Of a stretch of DNA of 64,000 nucleotides, positions 1 through 12,649 are shown one piece after another. How positions within the stretch are numbered: the stretch's first letter is position 1; each line of letters starts with the position of its first letter. Both the position numbers and the translations under genes were made by a program. Below the pieces are notes generated by a model. The model was not told where the DNA came from. It searched no databases and was given only the letters and a program-made list of their open reading frames with translations. The stretch is from Nicotiana tabacum (lineage: Eukaryota; Streptophyta; Magnoliopsida; Solanales; Solanaceae), in assembly GCF_000715075.1 (NCBI RefSeq), contig NC_134096.1:122766643-122830642 (forward strand), given 5' to 3'.

Positions 1-711
1 ACAAGTATAAAGTAGTGTGTATTATGGAGATTTGTATCAAATAACCACTATTATCCTTAGTCCCACGGTGGACGCCAAACTATTTACCCTCAAAATTGGA
101 TAACAATTGAATTTGTAAGTTGTTTTAAGGATACGTGTATTAACTTGACACAAAAATGATAAATCAGATTGCAATTGAAATAAATAATGAAAAAGTAAAT
201 GCAAACCACACGAATTGAACAGTCTTATCCTTGGAAAGACAATCACCCTCGAGCCAGGTACGCTTCGATCGGTGTCAGGATACAGAAGAATAAGAGTTTA
301 AGAATAATAATGAGATATTGCTTTTGAATGCGTGTTACAATGTGTCCAATAAATTGTCACACTCCCCTTTATATAGTAGAGGAGTCCTACTTTAAGTACA
401 ATTCTATAAAAGGTAAAAAAATCTCTTGATTTGATGATTGGCAGTTCCTTATTGATACGTGTCGAGATTTTTGCCATAATATTCGTCCGGTCACGGATAT
501 TTCGATCTTCTGTTTGCTATGCTAACAATATTTTTTCGAGCTCAATCAGGGCTAAGGTCGACTCCGGACTCAATGTTCTCGAAGGCAGGCGTTATGACCC
601 CAGATTCTAGCTCGGTGGGACTCAGGGTCGATCTTCAGTCTTTGGTTGTCATGTTTCTAATATGTCATGTCGTAGGCGAACTTGATTTCGACCGTACACA
701 AATGCTATTAT
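1..711 (-). repeat. LTR-like fragment of a Gypsy-type element, reverse strand, left edge outside the window
   Basis: The segment shares several ordered blocks with 61209-61999: the block around 105-165 (TTGTAAGTTGTTTTAAGG, then AACTTGACACAAA), the block around 365-400 (a short inverted pair around a CCTACTTTA motif), the TGTCGAGATTTTTGCC block near 460, and a right end reading TTCGACCGTACACAAA. Read on the minus strand it would begin TGTGTACGGTCGAAAT, a plausible LTR start. Short reading frames here are not genes. Family assignment is by appearance only; the left end is cut by the window. Confidence 0.55.
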
Positions 712-2690
712 AATAGGTAACATTGGTGATACCGGGATGGTTATATCAGTTTGGTGTTAGATATCTATCTACTTATATTAGTACTTATATTTTATAAGTG
801 GTGTATGCGTTAACTTTTATGTACTTCAATTATTTTAGAAGGCACTTCTAATTTCTCACCACCAGGTACCAAGTAGTTATCTGACATACTTTTAGAAAGA
901 AAGTAAAGTTAGAAGATGAAACAAAGTCTTCTATTACTAGTATTTAGTGGTAATAGGGAAAAAAGGTCACGCTTTCCCTATTAAGCACTAATGTTGCTTG
1001 ATCTATCCTTTTAGAAGTTCCTGCAAATACAAAGAATTGCTCAGGATACAGAAAGGGATATTTTGACGACGGGAGAGAAATTCTATAGATGAGAAGAAAA
1101 ACTATTACTATGAGGTAAATATAGGGGAAAACAAATTGGTCAATACTTGAAGTAAACATAATTTTTCTTCATTAAAAGATTATTTGCACTTTTCTTTTTC
1201 AACTAGGCCAGGCTCAACTAGCTAGTTCCAACCTAAAGGAGTCCATATATGGTGTTTGTGGGTTGGAAGATGACCGTCTCTAGGGGTTGGAACTGACCTG
1301 AAACTCTGATCAATTCTTAGACGAGTAGTGAAGTCACCTTCAACTATATTATTACCCTTAAGAAGAGCATAACAGAACAATGTGTGAAAAACGAGCAAAG
1401 GGGAAAGGTCCCTCACACTAATAATAATTTTCAAGAATTGGAAAAGCTTTGACTACAATGGGGAGATTGTTTAGGTATTCAAGCCTTTTTTTTTTCTAAT
1501 GAGTTAATACCCCTAAACTATAATATTTTTTGTCAGTTTCCTGTTTAAACTATCTGGTGTCCCCAAAACTGCCCTAAACTATATTCTATTACATATTAAG
1601 ACACCCTCGTTATATTTCTGATAGTGTGTATGCTCTAAATTATCAAAACAATTTGCTGTGTGGCAATTCACTTATTAAATTAATTAGCTTAATCTAAAAA
1701 TCGACTTAATTAATTATTTTATATAATAATCAAATATTATTAGAGGGGTAAATATTCACTCGGTTAAAAACAAAAAAAAATAGAGCTAGGGTAAAATCAT
1801 TTCTGTCATTTCCCCTTTTCTCTTCTCTCTTCCAATGATGGACATTATACGTCTCATTAGCGTTTTGCTTCAATAAGCATCGTTGTAACCTTGATTTTTT
1901 CCCAATAATCCTAGATTGCTCAATCTTATTTTGTTTTTGTTCGAGATTGAAGATTAAAAACTAGGGCTTGATTAAAAATCTAGGGTTCATTGTGGTTCTG
2001 GCTGAGTGAAGATTATTGATAAAAACATCGAATTGTTTCGAAAAAGATAGCTATAAACACGTTCTATTTCATTAAAGACTAGCTTTTATTGCAAAATTAT
2101 GGTATAAATTTGCTAGGATTCAATTCAAATTTTACTAAAAATTTAGATATTTTTTGTGAGTTGTTGAATGGGTGTTTCTTCTTTCAAAAAAATTCGGGTA
2201 ATAAATGAAAGAAGAATAAAACAAGAAAGATAAAAAATAGATTCAGTAATAACAAAATAGGGAGAATTTCAGTAGGAACCAAATGGAGAAATGAAGAAGA
2301 AAAGTAAAAAAAATGAAGAAGAAAGATGAAAAATGAGGAAGAATGGTAAATAAATTAGGAAGAAAGGTGGAATATAAAGGAAATTAGGAGAAAATAAAAA
2401 CAAATTAAAAGAGTATAGGCTAATTAGCCGTTAAATGCTCGTGAGCACCTAATTCTTTACCACACTCGAGTTTTTTTTTACCATTTTTTCGTATTTTAAT
2501 ATATTTCTATGTTTAATCGTAGCAATGGACTTTTATTCGAAAACTTTATTTTAAGCACGAGTCAAATCTAATAAAATTACTTCATACCTTCCCTATACTA
2601 TTTTCTTGTCCCATCACCCACTCAATATATTATTTTCTTGTCCCTACACTATTCTCTTGTCCCATCATTCATTCCCTGCGTTTTTCCTCC
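712..2690. other. Intergenic AT-rich DNA, no supported gene
   Basis: I see no coding sequence with convincing composition. The part from about 1497 starts with a run of the 'taatacccctaaactata' type often found at the edges of degenerate MULE-like elements, but I could not find a matching far end. A purine-rich GAA/AAG tract runs from about 2200 to 2400. The short reading frames on the minus strand at 944-1159 and 1222-1434 resemble nothing I know. Confidence 0.5.
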
Positions 2691-2924
2691 CTTCTTTATA
2701 TTATATAGACACAAACACACACATGAGGAGGGGGAGGAGATTTTTAAAGAGAAAAAATTTCGGAATTAAGGGGAGATAAAAAAAAAAAGGCAAAAGGAAA
2801 AAAAATATAGAAACCCATTTCCGTTTCCACCCAAAAAATGCAGTTAGAATCGGTCCAAAACAAAATCAAAAACACACAACTCCAGTCGAGCTCGAGTTCG
2901 CCGACGAGTTTACCGTTCGAACTT
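2691..2924. other. Pre-insertion sequence left of the Copia element
   Basis: Before the Copia insertion this sequence was joined to 8399 onward. The five bases AACTT at 2920-2924 match AACTC at 8399-8403 at four of five positions, so they look like a target duplication with one later change. It is a purine-rich stretch followed by CGAG/CCGA-rich sequence; I do not recognise it as a gene. Confidence 0.5.
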
Positions 2925-3222
2925 TGTTGGATAATAAAGATATTTCTTTTGTACATAGTCAGATTTATTTTATTATTGGGTTGTATATTTGTGTAGTCCA
3001 ACCTTTGTACTAATAGGTAGCTCAATAACCCATTCTTTATGTTTTGGCCCAAGGCCCAATTGTAAAGATCCGGACCAACTATCTTTTATATAAATAGAAG
3101 AGCTCCGGGTCTAGAAGCTTCAGATGCTCAATTTCACAATTGCACGGGATATTTTCTTTTCCTCTTTCTCTCAGATTCTCCTTCTTCTCACTAACAACTA
3201 ATCGATCACGATGATCTTAACA
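2925..3222 (+). repeat. 5' LTR of the Copia element
   Basis: It begins TGTTGG and ends AACA, with the TG...CA ends of LTRs. It contains the likely promoter of the element: a TATATAAAT box at about 3087-3095. It aligns along its whole length with 8101-8398. Confidence 0.95.
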
Positions 3223-3234
3223 TAGTATCAGAGT
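3223..3234 (+). other. Primer-binding site, initiator Met-tRNA type
   Basis: TAGTATCAGAGT lies directly after the 5' LTR. The usual plant Copia site is TGGTATCAGAGC; this copy differs at two positions, both G/A or C/T changes. Confidence 0.85.
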
Positions 3235-3493
3235 GGTGTATCCGGGTAATTCTGAGAGGTAATCTCCTTCACTGTATGAGCATCTCGTCGACACTTTTTT
3301 TTTTTTTGGAGAAAATTTGTTCGTGTTGTGTTCGTTGGAATTTCGCCGGAGTTCGGTATTTCTCTGACAATCTTTTTCAATTCCTTCTAATTTTAGTAAA
3401 TACTCTGATTTTGCTTCAATTTTTTTGTTGAAAATTGCTTCACTTCTGCTGTATTATTGGTGAATTACGAAAACCCTAAATTTACTCTTAGTC

Positions 3494-4700
3494 ATGGGTT
3501 CATTGGTTTCTGATAAGTCGGTTTCGAGTTCTCTTGGTCGTTCTGGTTCTGATAACTCATCGGATGATACAATTGATCATAATCTTTCTCTTTACATTCA
3601 TCCATCGGACAATTTGGGGCTTTCACTGGTAGGTACTGTTTTGATGGGACTGGGTATAGCGATTGGCGTAGGAGCATGCTTATTGCTCTCTCTGTGAAGA
3701 ACAAATTTTACTTCATTCAACCCAATTGTGTGAGACCTCCTCCAAATTCCCCAATTTTTTTCAATGGGATAGGTGTAATAACATCGTGATTTCATGGATT
3801 CACAATCTTCTCACTCCAGTAATTCGTAAAAGTGTTCTGTATTGTCAACTTTCCAAGGATGTGTGGATGGAATTAGAAGATAGATATGGACAACCGAGTG
3901 GAATTAGGGTTTATCAAGTTAAGAAAGAGCTTGCTTCTATTTCTCAGGGTTCTATGAACATTCCTGAATATTATGCAAGGATGAAGTATATTTGGGATGA
4001 ACTCAGTGTCTTGAATGTTTATTCTGATTCTCATTGCACTTGTGGGGGTGGTAAGTTAGACATTCAAAAACGTGAAGAGGACCAGAAAGTGTACCAATTT
4101 TTAATGGGCTTGAACGAAGGTTATGCTAATGCCATAAGAAATTTACTTATGATGAGTCCTTTCTCTACGATCAACAAAACTTATTCTCTTCTGGTGACTG
4201 ATGAACGACAAAGAGAAATTCAGCCTCATTCTTCTCAATTTAGCTCTGAATCTGCTTCCTTCTCAGCGGGGTCTCAAAGATCTTTTCAAAAGCCTTTTCA
4301 GAAGAATTTCCAGCCTAAAACCAGCTTTGACTCAAGGAGGCCTAGTGTTGTCTGTAGTTATTGCAATAAGCCTGATCATACAGCGGAGAGATGTTATAGG
4401 AAGCATGGTTTTCCCCCGAATTTCCAGTTCACTAGGAATAATAGAAGGATTGCTGCTAATGTTCAAACTGAATTGGATCCTTCTAAACAATTTGCTCATG
4501 TTGAACCTAAGCCATTCACTGAGACACCACCTGCCAATGTTGCAGATACTTCGACTATCCCAGGGTTGACAAATGTGCAGTGTAGCCAACTCCTCACACT
4601 ACTTCAACAACATCATGTGTCTGATCCTAACTCTACTTCCCACTTTACTGCTTCTGCCAATTTTGCAGGTATCCTCAGTTTATTTTCTAGTAATAGACCT
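3494..4700 (+). pseudogene. gag: Copia gag (decayed)
   Basis: Gag would form the cytoplasmic particle that packages the element RNA. An ATG at 3494 opens a serine-rich leader followed by the LYIHPSDN motif typical of plant Copia gag. The frame is lost between about 3640 and 3725, where the conserved core continues in another frame, first as 3655-3725 and then from 3726. A zinc knuckle of the form C-X2-C-X4-H-X4-C is intact at about 4353-4394 (CSYCNKPDHTAERC). The knuckle binds the element RNA in this family. The frameshift near the start means no full Gag can be made. Confidence 0.9.
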
Positions 4701-6483
4701 AAATGTTCAGTTAGTAATTGTTTGTTGTGTAAGGTTGATAAGAACTCTTGGATATTGGACTCTAGGGCCACTGACCACATGACCTCTCACAGTAGTCTAC
4801 TTCACAATATTAAGTCTTTGCTTATTCCTTATTTAGTAACTATGCCTAATGGGTATAAAGTCAAAGTAACTTGTGTGGGAGACTTAACCTTGTCAAATAA
4901 TACTACTCTATCTCATGTTCTTTTAGTTCCTAGCTTTCAATACAACTTGATATATGTGCACAAGTTGGTATCACAATTAAAGTGTCTGCTCATTTTTAGC
5001 TCTTTTGCCTGTTTCATACAGGGCCTTTCCATGAAGAGGCCTCTAGAGTTTGGTAAATTCCAGCATGGACTTTACATCTTGCAACTGCCATCTTTCAATT
5101 CATCATGTCCATCCACTGTTGTTAGCTATCCTTCTGCCTTTACTTGCTCTCATAGTTCTACTTTACCTGATCTTGGTAAGAACAATGTTGAGTGTTCAGT
5201 CACTTCTGTTCCATTTGTAAATATTCCTCAAATGAATAAAATGAACACTCTTTGGCATAGTAGATTGGGACATATACCTTTTGTTCATTTAAAGTCTATT
5301 CCTTCTATTTCTTCTATGCTTTCTAGTAAATAAGGCTTTGTTTGTAATATTTGTCCAATGGCAAGGCAAACCAGACTTCCTTTCCCAGGTAGTACAATTC
5401 ACACAAACACTCATTTCCAATTGATACATGTTGACACTTGGGATCCCTATTATGTTCCCACACATGATGGGTGCAAGCACTTCCTAACAATTGTGGATGA
5501 TTTTACTAGGACAACTTGGACTCATTTATTAAAGACTAAGTCAAATATTTTTCCTATTCTAAGAGCTTTCATTGCCATGATACACACATAGTTTAATTCC
5601 AAAGTTTTAACTGTTAGGTCTGATAATGCTCTAGAATTAGGTTCCAGTCCTTCCACCTCTTCTTTCTTTACTAAGCAAGGCATTATTAATCACACTTCTT
5701 GTCCATATACTCCCCGACAAAATGAGGTAGTAGAGAGGAAACATAGGTATCTGCTTGAGACCTCAAGGGCACTTCTTTTTCATTCTAAAGTGCCTACAAA
5801 GTATTGGGGGATTCTGTGCTAAATGCTACCTACTTGATTAATAGGTTTTCTTCTAAACTACTTCACAATAAATCCCCATTTGAGTTGCTTTTTGGTAAAA
5901 CCCCAACTTATTCTCATTTAAGGGTGCTTGGTTGCCTTTGCTATGCCTCTAAACCTCCTGTACACAGGGATAAATTCAGTAGCAGGTGCATACCTGCAGT
6001 CTTCATGGGTACCCTTTTGGGAAGAAAGGCTACAAACTCCTTAACTTTGAAAATGGAGCATTTTGCATTTCTAGGGATGTTATATTTCATGAATCAGTGT
6101 TTCCTTTTGCTGTCAACTTTTTTGTTGGTTCTTCTTCCACTTCTTCTCCTACAAATTTTGTTTATGACTCTATTGTTCCTCCTTCTCCTTCTCCTTCTCC
6201 TTCTCCTTCTACTTCACCATTGCCTTCCCCCATTCATGTTCCTCTTGAACCTTCTTCTCTATTGTCTGCATCTCCTTCTAATGAATATGCCAATGTTACT
6301 TGTTCCCCTTCCTCTTCTTCCATGACATCTGGCCCTGTTTCTTCTGTCAATTCACATCATGTTCTTACTCCTATTTTTCCTGCTTCACCTTCTGAGGGTT
6401 TGAGAAAATCCACCATAACCCATGTTGCTCCTTCTTACCTCAATGATTATATTTGTTCTTCTGTCTCTGCATCTTTTTCCTAA
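4701..6483 (+). pseudogene. pol: Copia protease and integrase region of pol (decayed)
   Basis: The protease active site is at 4758-4769, where the family motif D-S-G-A reads D-S-R-A, so a catalytic-loop glycine is lost. The GAG-pre-integrase motif LWHSRLGH is at about 5248-5272. Stops at 5331 and 5589 interrupt the integrase. Core pieces that can still be read are IHVDTWDPY near 5425, VDDFTRTTW near 5494, SDNALELG near 5622 and the E-containing VVERKH near 5725. A one-base loss in the G run at about 5806 shifts the frame, and another shift lies between about 5985 and 6025. A proline/serine-rich linker (TCTCCT repeats at 6180-6210) follows, up to a TAA at 6481. Integrase would insert the cDNA into the genome. 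Confidence 0.9.
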
Positions 6484-8171
6484 GGCCCTGGGTCCAGTTC
6501 TTCCCCTAATCAGCCTAAGACACAAATAGTACTTTCTGAGCCTTACACCTATTCTCAGGCTGCTTTGGTGCCTGAGTGGCAAGAGGCAATAAGGAAAGAA
6601 TTTGAGGCTCTTGAAGGCAATCAGACATGGTCTGTAGTTCCTCTCCCGGTTGGCAAGAATGCCATTAGGAGTAAGTAGGTATATAAGAATAAGTTTAGAG
6701 CTGATGGTTCTATAGAAAGATATAAGGCTAGACTAGTAGTCAGAGGTGATACTCAGACTGCTGGGGTAGATTACAATAAAACTTTCTCCCTTGTGGTCAA
6801 AATGACCACTGTTAAATGTCTCATTGCCTTGGTTGTTAAGAAACAATGGCCACTTTTTCAGGTAGATATCAACAATGCCTTCCTCCATGGGGATTTGGAT
6901 GAGGAAGTTTATATGAAGTTTCCTCAAGGGTTCACTGTAGAATCCTCCTCTAGTTCTAGGCAGCCTTTTGTTTGCAAACTTCAAAAGTCCATTTATGGGC
7001 TCAAACAGGCCTCGAGACAATGGTATGCTAAGCTTTCAAGTGCATTGTGTGCAAAGGGGTTTATTCATTCTCTTAATGACTACAGTGTATTCACAAAGAG
7101 ATCAGGGGAGTCTATGGTTATTTTGGCAGTGTATATAGATGACATAATTCTAACAGGTAATGATGTGTCAGAAATTTCTGCTTTAAAGTCCTATCTCGAT
7201 GAACAATTTAAGATAAAGGATTTGGGCACCTTGCACTATTTTTTGGGCATTGAGGTATCTCCTACTCCTGCTAGTTTGTTGTTAAATTAAAGAAAGTTTA
7301 TTTTAGATCTTTTGGCTGAATATAAGTGTTCTGAGATAATATCTCCAGTGGTCTCTCCTCTTGACCTTTGAAATTACAAGCTGTTGATGGTGACTTGCTC
7401 CCCAATCCAGAATTGTATCGGAGCCTTATTGGCAAGTTCAATTTCTTAACTCATACTAGGCCTGACTTGAGCTTTGTTGTCCAGCATCTTAGTCAATTTC
7501 TCCAATCTCCTCGAGTTCCTCATTATTCTGATGCTTTACATCTGATGCGCTATCTCAAAGGGACATCTGATTATGGTATTCTTTTTAATAACTCTTCAGA
7601 CTTTGCTTTACATGGCTATTGTGACAGTGATTGGGCTGCTTGCCCAGATTCTCGCAAATCAGTGACCGGTTTCTTTGTGTTCTTTGTTGGGAGACCTGTC
7701 TCGTGGAAGTCTAAGAAACAATCTGTTGTTTCTCTTAGTAGTGTTGAAGCTGAATATTGTGCGTTGAATAAACTAGTTGCAGAATTAACATGGCTCACTC
7801 TCCTGTTGGCAGATTTGGGTGTTGTTGGTGTGACTCCTATTTTTGTATTCTGCGACAACCAATCAGCTCTGCATATTGCTAGTAATCCTGTGTTTCACGA
7901 GCGTACAAAGCATATCGAGGTTGATTGTCACTTTGTTAGGGAAAAATTATCAGAAGGTCTCATTGTCTTATTCTCTGTTAGCAGCGCCAATCAATTGGCT
8001 GATATCTTGACCAAGCCCCTCACTGGGTTGGTGCATCATGGTTTTCTCTCCAAGTTGAAGGGGCTTCCCCTTCAACTTGCTGGGGGAAGGGAGGGAGTGG
8101 TGTTGGATAGTAAAGATATTTATTTTGTACATAATCAGATTTATTTTATTATTGGATTTATATTTGTGTAG
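6484..8171 (+). pseudogene. pol: Copia reverse transcriptase and RNase H region of pol (decayed)
   Basis: The frame runs on from the integrase linker. A TAG at 6676 replaces a conserved tryptophan codon. The reverse transcriptase motifs then follow: [13 protein letters not shown] near 6861, [10 protein letters not shown] near 6994, and the catalytic Y-I-D-D at 7132-7143. A TAA at 7288 ends that frame, and the frame changes before 7368. RNase H runs from about 7590 to 8060 with the carboxylates in HGYCDSDWA, SSVEAEYCA and FCDNQSALHIA, followed by HIEVDCHFVRE. These enzymes would copy the element RNA into DNA and remove the RNA strand. Two of the stops fit C-to-T/G-to-A decay. Confidence 0.93.
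8082..8100 (+). other. Polypurine tract of the Copia element
   Basis: GGGGGAAGGGAGGGAGTGG abuts the 3' LTR. It is the expected start point for plus-strand DNA synthesis. Confidence 0.85.
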
Positions 8172-8398
8172 TCCAACCTTTGTACTAATAGGTAGCCCAA
8201 TAACCCGTTCTTTTGGTTTTTGGCCCAAGGCCCAATTGTAAAGATCCGGACTAACTATCTTCTATATAAATAGAAGACCTCTCTGTCTAGAAGCTTCAGA
8301 TGCTCAATTTCACAATTGCACGGAATATTTTCTTTTCCTCTTTCTCTCAGATTTTCCTTCTTCTCACTAACAGCTAATCGATAACGATGATCATAACA
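8101..8398 (+). repeat. 3' LTR of the Copia element
   Basis: It is 298 bp, the same length as the 5' LTR, beginning TGTTGGATA and ending TAACA. It is followed by AACTC, the right-hand target duplication. Confidence 0.95.
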
Positions 8399-9172
8399 AA
8401 CTCCGGTCGCAGTTCAATTTTCGGACAATTTTCAATTGGAGCTTACTGTGCACTTTCATTTGGAACAGAGCATTTGTTGTACATTTGTTTGCTTTGGGGT
8501 TTTTCCGCTATTCACTCTGAAAGGAAGTTACTATAATGAAAGGTCGACTTTTGACTTATCTCATTTCTAATTAATGAATGACTTTGAAATTTTATGTGTT
8601 TGGATGATTTTTTCTGGTTTCATGATTATCTTTTCTAGTTGCTGCTTATAATATCATGGCTTAACATACTAAAAATAATTTTAAAATTTGAGGCTCAAAA
8701 CCATTGAAAACAGTAAAGAGGGGCGCATGTATTTAAGCCGAATTTATATGAATTTTTTAGTTGCTATTTTCTTGTTGATTTTTCAGATGTGGAACTTTGA
8801 ATTTCTTGACCCTTTGCTTTGTTTAGAGAAGTAGTTGATATTCCAATTTCATTTGTTTATGTTTGTTATTTATCTAGTTGATTTTCTTATTAGATATTAA
8901 AAGTAGATGAACATTTTAATGTATAGCGGGGCAGTGAAGTGATTTAACAAGCTACGTACATGGATTTGGATTTAGGTACTATATCATGTTAGGTAGTCCA
9001 ATTCTTTCTTTTTTTATGCAATAAATCAGTAACGATAGAATCAACTCTCTTATCCTTCTCCCACAAATTAATTTTCATAATTCTTGGCCTCATAATAATC
9101 TCAAAATTAGTTTAGGAAAAATCATTCTTAATAATCGCTAAGCAACTAGTAGGCGCGCTCTAACTTATTCAT
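8399..9172. other. Intergenic DNA to the right of the Copia element
   Basis: This is continuous with 2691-2924 apart from the insertion. It is AT-rich, with no reading frame or motif I can support. Confidence 0.5.
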
Positions 9173-9476
9173 TCACGGACTCACTTGCGTAGCGTGATAT
9201 TTAACATTCAATAAATTAATTCAATAATCTTGTACCATATCCAATAGCTTTAAATAGTCCTAATTTTATTAATCCCCATAATCACGGATTCAATTGCGTA
9301 GCGCAATAGTGACATTTAACTAATTTCAAAATTAATTTCCTCAAGCACGAATGTATTAATTTCTCAAATGTACTACAAATAATTGATTGTCATGATTTTG
9401 GATTCGCTTGCAAGGCGCGATTATAATAAGTTAATTGATTTTGTTTTCGATCACGCGTCTGCTTGCGTAGCGTGAT
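9173..9476. repeat. Four imperfect hairpin repeats with a TTGCGTAG-type core
   Basis: Copies lie at about 9173-9198, 9281-9307, 9391-9422 and 9450-9476. Three contain TTGCGTAGCG and the third a related TTGCAAGGCG. The last copy can fold with a perfect 7-bp stem, ATCACGC against GCGTGAT, around the core; the first has a TCACG/CGTGA stem. Spacing is about 60 to 110 bp. They are embedded in AT-rich DNA without a gene. Function unknown; probably a piece of a repeat family. Confidence 0.6.
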
Positions 9477-10210
9477 TATGACAACGTAATATTATCCAAA
9501 TCATTCTTCAATAATTCTTAATCAAGAAATAAAAGCAGATAGGTTAAACATGGACGGACAAGATTAACACAAATTAATTTTCATAGATAGACTCTAAAAT
9601 TCCTTCTAGATAATTCTGCCATATGGCCAACTTTGTACAGCTATAAAGTTTTGTCTCTTTTCTTATTTTTGTCCATAAAATTGTACAAGGTTGTTATATG
9701 GCAACCAATAGGAAATAGGTACATAGTACATTCTATTTGTATATATACGTGCATACAGTGATAATGAAAGATATAGAAAAGTTTTTCCTCTCATTAGTCT
9801 CTTCATTTTGAATTCCTACACTATGGTATAGATTCGGCAAGAAATAATTAATGCTAAAACCAAACTATATAAGCATAAAGCATGTTGTCCCGAAAAATCA
9901 AGTCCCTCTCCATTCCAAAGGTTTTTTTCTAGCACCTCTCAAAATGAGTCACTCTCAGTTGCTTTCTAGAATCATTTGCTTTCTTCCCTAAATAGTGATA
10001 TTCCATCATTTACCAATCGCAAAGAATCACTGGGCCTAGAGAAAATCATGAACCTGAAAATCGCATTTTGACATCAGGCCCAAGCTCCCGAGGGAAGGCC
10101 GGTCACAGAAGTCATTGCAAATTTATTCCTATAGACATATCTTTCCAAATGTAAAGGAAAGAATATTTTAATTCCTTATATATATCTATATCTATATTTT
10201 TATATTTCTT
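9477..10210. other. Intergenic AT-rich DNA, no supported gene
   Basis: No coding region, terminal inverted repeats or known repeat could be identified. The segment near 10060-10110 is locally GC-richer but carries no open frame. Confidence 0.5.
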
Positions 10211-10488
10211 TATTATTATAAAAATACGAATAATTTATGTTAAATGTTGAACGACTAAAATATCCTCGAAACTTTGATAGACTTTTATGCCCTTAAAATT
10301 TTGAGTTAAATATGGATTTAATTGTAATATTCCAAATATTACCCCAAGAATGGAATTCTTTCCGGATTAAAACTCCATATCCGACAGCAAATTCCTACTC
10401 TACCAATATCTAGAACTTCTAATACAACTACAAATTGGTAACGTTGGAAATAATTATGAATTGGATAAACTTTCATTTGATAAACAAC
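10211..10488 (+). repeat. Dispersed repeat, copy 1
   Basis: It aligns with 18028-18320 over its length, with shared blocks such as GACTAAAATATCCTC, AATTCCTACTCTAC and ATAATTATGAATT, and with scattered substitutions and small gaps. It has no coding potential. The left edge of homology is sharp, at TATTATTATAAAA. Confidence 0.8.
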
Positions 10489-10515
10489 GTTGATTTATAC
10501 TATACTATATTATAT

Positions 10516-11702
<1,187 letters not shown>

Positions 11703-11907
11703 TTGCTTCATCGATTTTAATTTATGTGAACTTATTTGATTGGACACGGAGTTTAAGAAAAAAAAAGACTTTTGAACTTGCACGAGTGAAATGAGGTACA
11801 TATAAATTGTGTGACTATAAATCATTGAATAAAGATAAATTCTTTTCAAATATAAAAAGGAGTTATTATTTTTATCACGGACTAATAGTAAGTTCACTAA
11901 ATTGAAA
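11703..11907. mobile_element. Stowaway-like MITE, degenerate copy
   Basis: It follows the element at 12050-12267 along its length (TTTTAATTTAT, then GAACTTATTTGATTGG, AGACTTTTGAACTTG, and ATAAAGATAAATT), but its terminal CTCCCTCCG has decayed. Edges are approximate. Confidence 0.7.
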
Positions 11908-12049
11908 CATGGGAATATGAGTTTATATCACCAAAAGCACAGAGCTCCACACGTGAGCAAGCTTGAGCCTTGGATATATATGGTTTTAGATTTTGGGTCA
12001 AACTTGGAGTCAGAGCTTTCAATTTTGAGTTACACGAGAAAACCTATTA

Positions 12050-12267
12050 CTCCCTCCGTTTTAATTTATCTGAACTCATTTGATTGAGCACGAAATTTAA
12101 GAAAACAGAGAAGACTTTTGAACTTGTGGTGTAAAATGAGTCATATATATTTTGTGTGGCTATAAATTATTACATAAAGATAAATTGTTTCCAAATAAGG
12201 AAAGAGGTCATTCTTTTTGGCATGGACTAAAAAGAAAATAAGTTTACATAAATTAAAACGGAGGGAG
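12050..12267. mobile_element. Stowaway MITE, TA target duplication
   Basis: The terminal inverted repeats are CTCCCTCCGTTTTAATTTAT at the left and the reverse complement ending AAAACGGAGGGAG at the right. TA flanks lie at 12048-12049 and 12268-12269. The 218-bp length and these ends fit Stowaway (Tc1/Mariner-mobilised) MITEs. No coding content. Confidence 0.92.
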
Positions 12268-12308
12268 TATGTCATTATATGTAAGTATATAATTTTTATT
12301 TTGACAAG

Positions 12309-12484
12309 AGTGGGTTGATCTAGTGGTGAGCACCCTCCACTTTCAACTAAAAGGTTGTGAGTTCGAGTCACCCAAGAGCAAGGTGGGGAGTTACGTACTT
12401 ACGTTATTGGAGGGAGGGAGATGAGGATCTATTGGAAACAGTCTCTCTACCTCAAGGTAGGGGTAAGGTGATTGTTGTTGTTGT
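12309..12484 (+). mobile_element. SINE of the tobacco TS type
   Basis: The head is tRNA-like. It has an RNA polymerase III A box (TGATCTAGTGGT, 12316-12327) and a B box (GTTCGAGTCAC, 12361-12371), about 45 bp apart. The body contains GGAAACAGTCTCTCTACCTC and the copy ends in TTG repeats, the tail described for the TS family. The tail body also matches the 3' end of the LINE at 18609-19413. Only the head resembles tRNA; it is not a tRNA gene. Confidence 0.9.
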
Positions 12485-12649
12485 ATATAGTTTTTGTTGT
12501 GCAGCAGAGTTCACGTATAATTGTGTAAACTATATCATAGAATATGTCTATTTTAGTTTCTGGAGTGTTTGCGTGAAGGGAGGCCGCCAAAGCTATTGTA
12601 TAAATACCTTATGATAGCAAAATCCTCTCTAACCCCTCTTTGTTTTATT

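Larger units (their letters stand above)
2925..8398 (+). mobile_element. Ty1/Copia LTR retrotransposon, complete in structure but inactive
   Basis: The element is 5,474 bp. It has two 298-bp LTRs beginning TGTTGGATA and ending TAACA, a methionine-initiator-tRNA type primer site directly after the first LTR, a purine tract directly before the second, and domains in the order gag, protease, integrase, reverse transcriptase, RNase H. That order, with integrase before reverse transcriptase, defines Copia. Flanks AACTT/AACTC are a 5-bp target duplication with one mismatch. The coding part has at least three frame breaks and several in-frame stops, so it cannot make its polyprotein. The LTRs differ at roughly twenty positions by eye, so this is not a recent insertion. 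Confidence 0.95.

Noticed and set aside
519..713. Small gene on the plus strand
   Set aside because: It falls in the LTR-like fragment and is not shared as an open frame by the related copy at 61209-61999.
12309..12372. tRNA gene
   Set aside because: A and B boxes are present, but the head is followed by a SINE body and TTG tail and does not form a proper cloverleaf.
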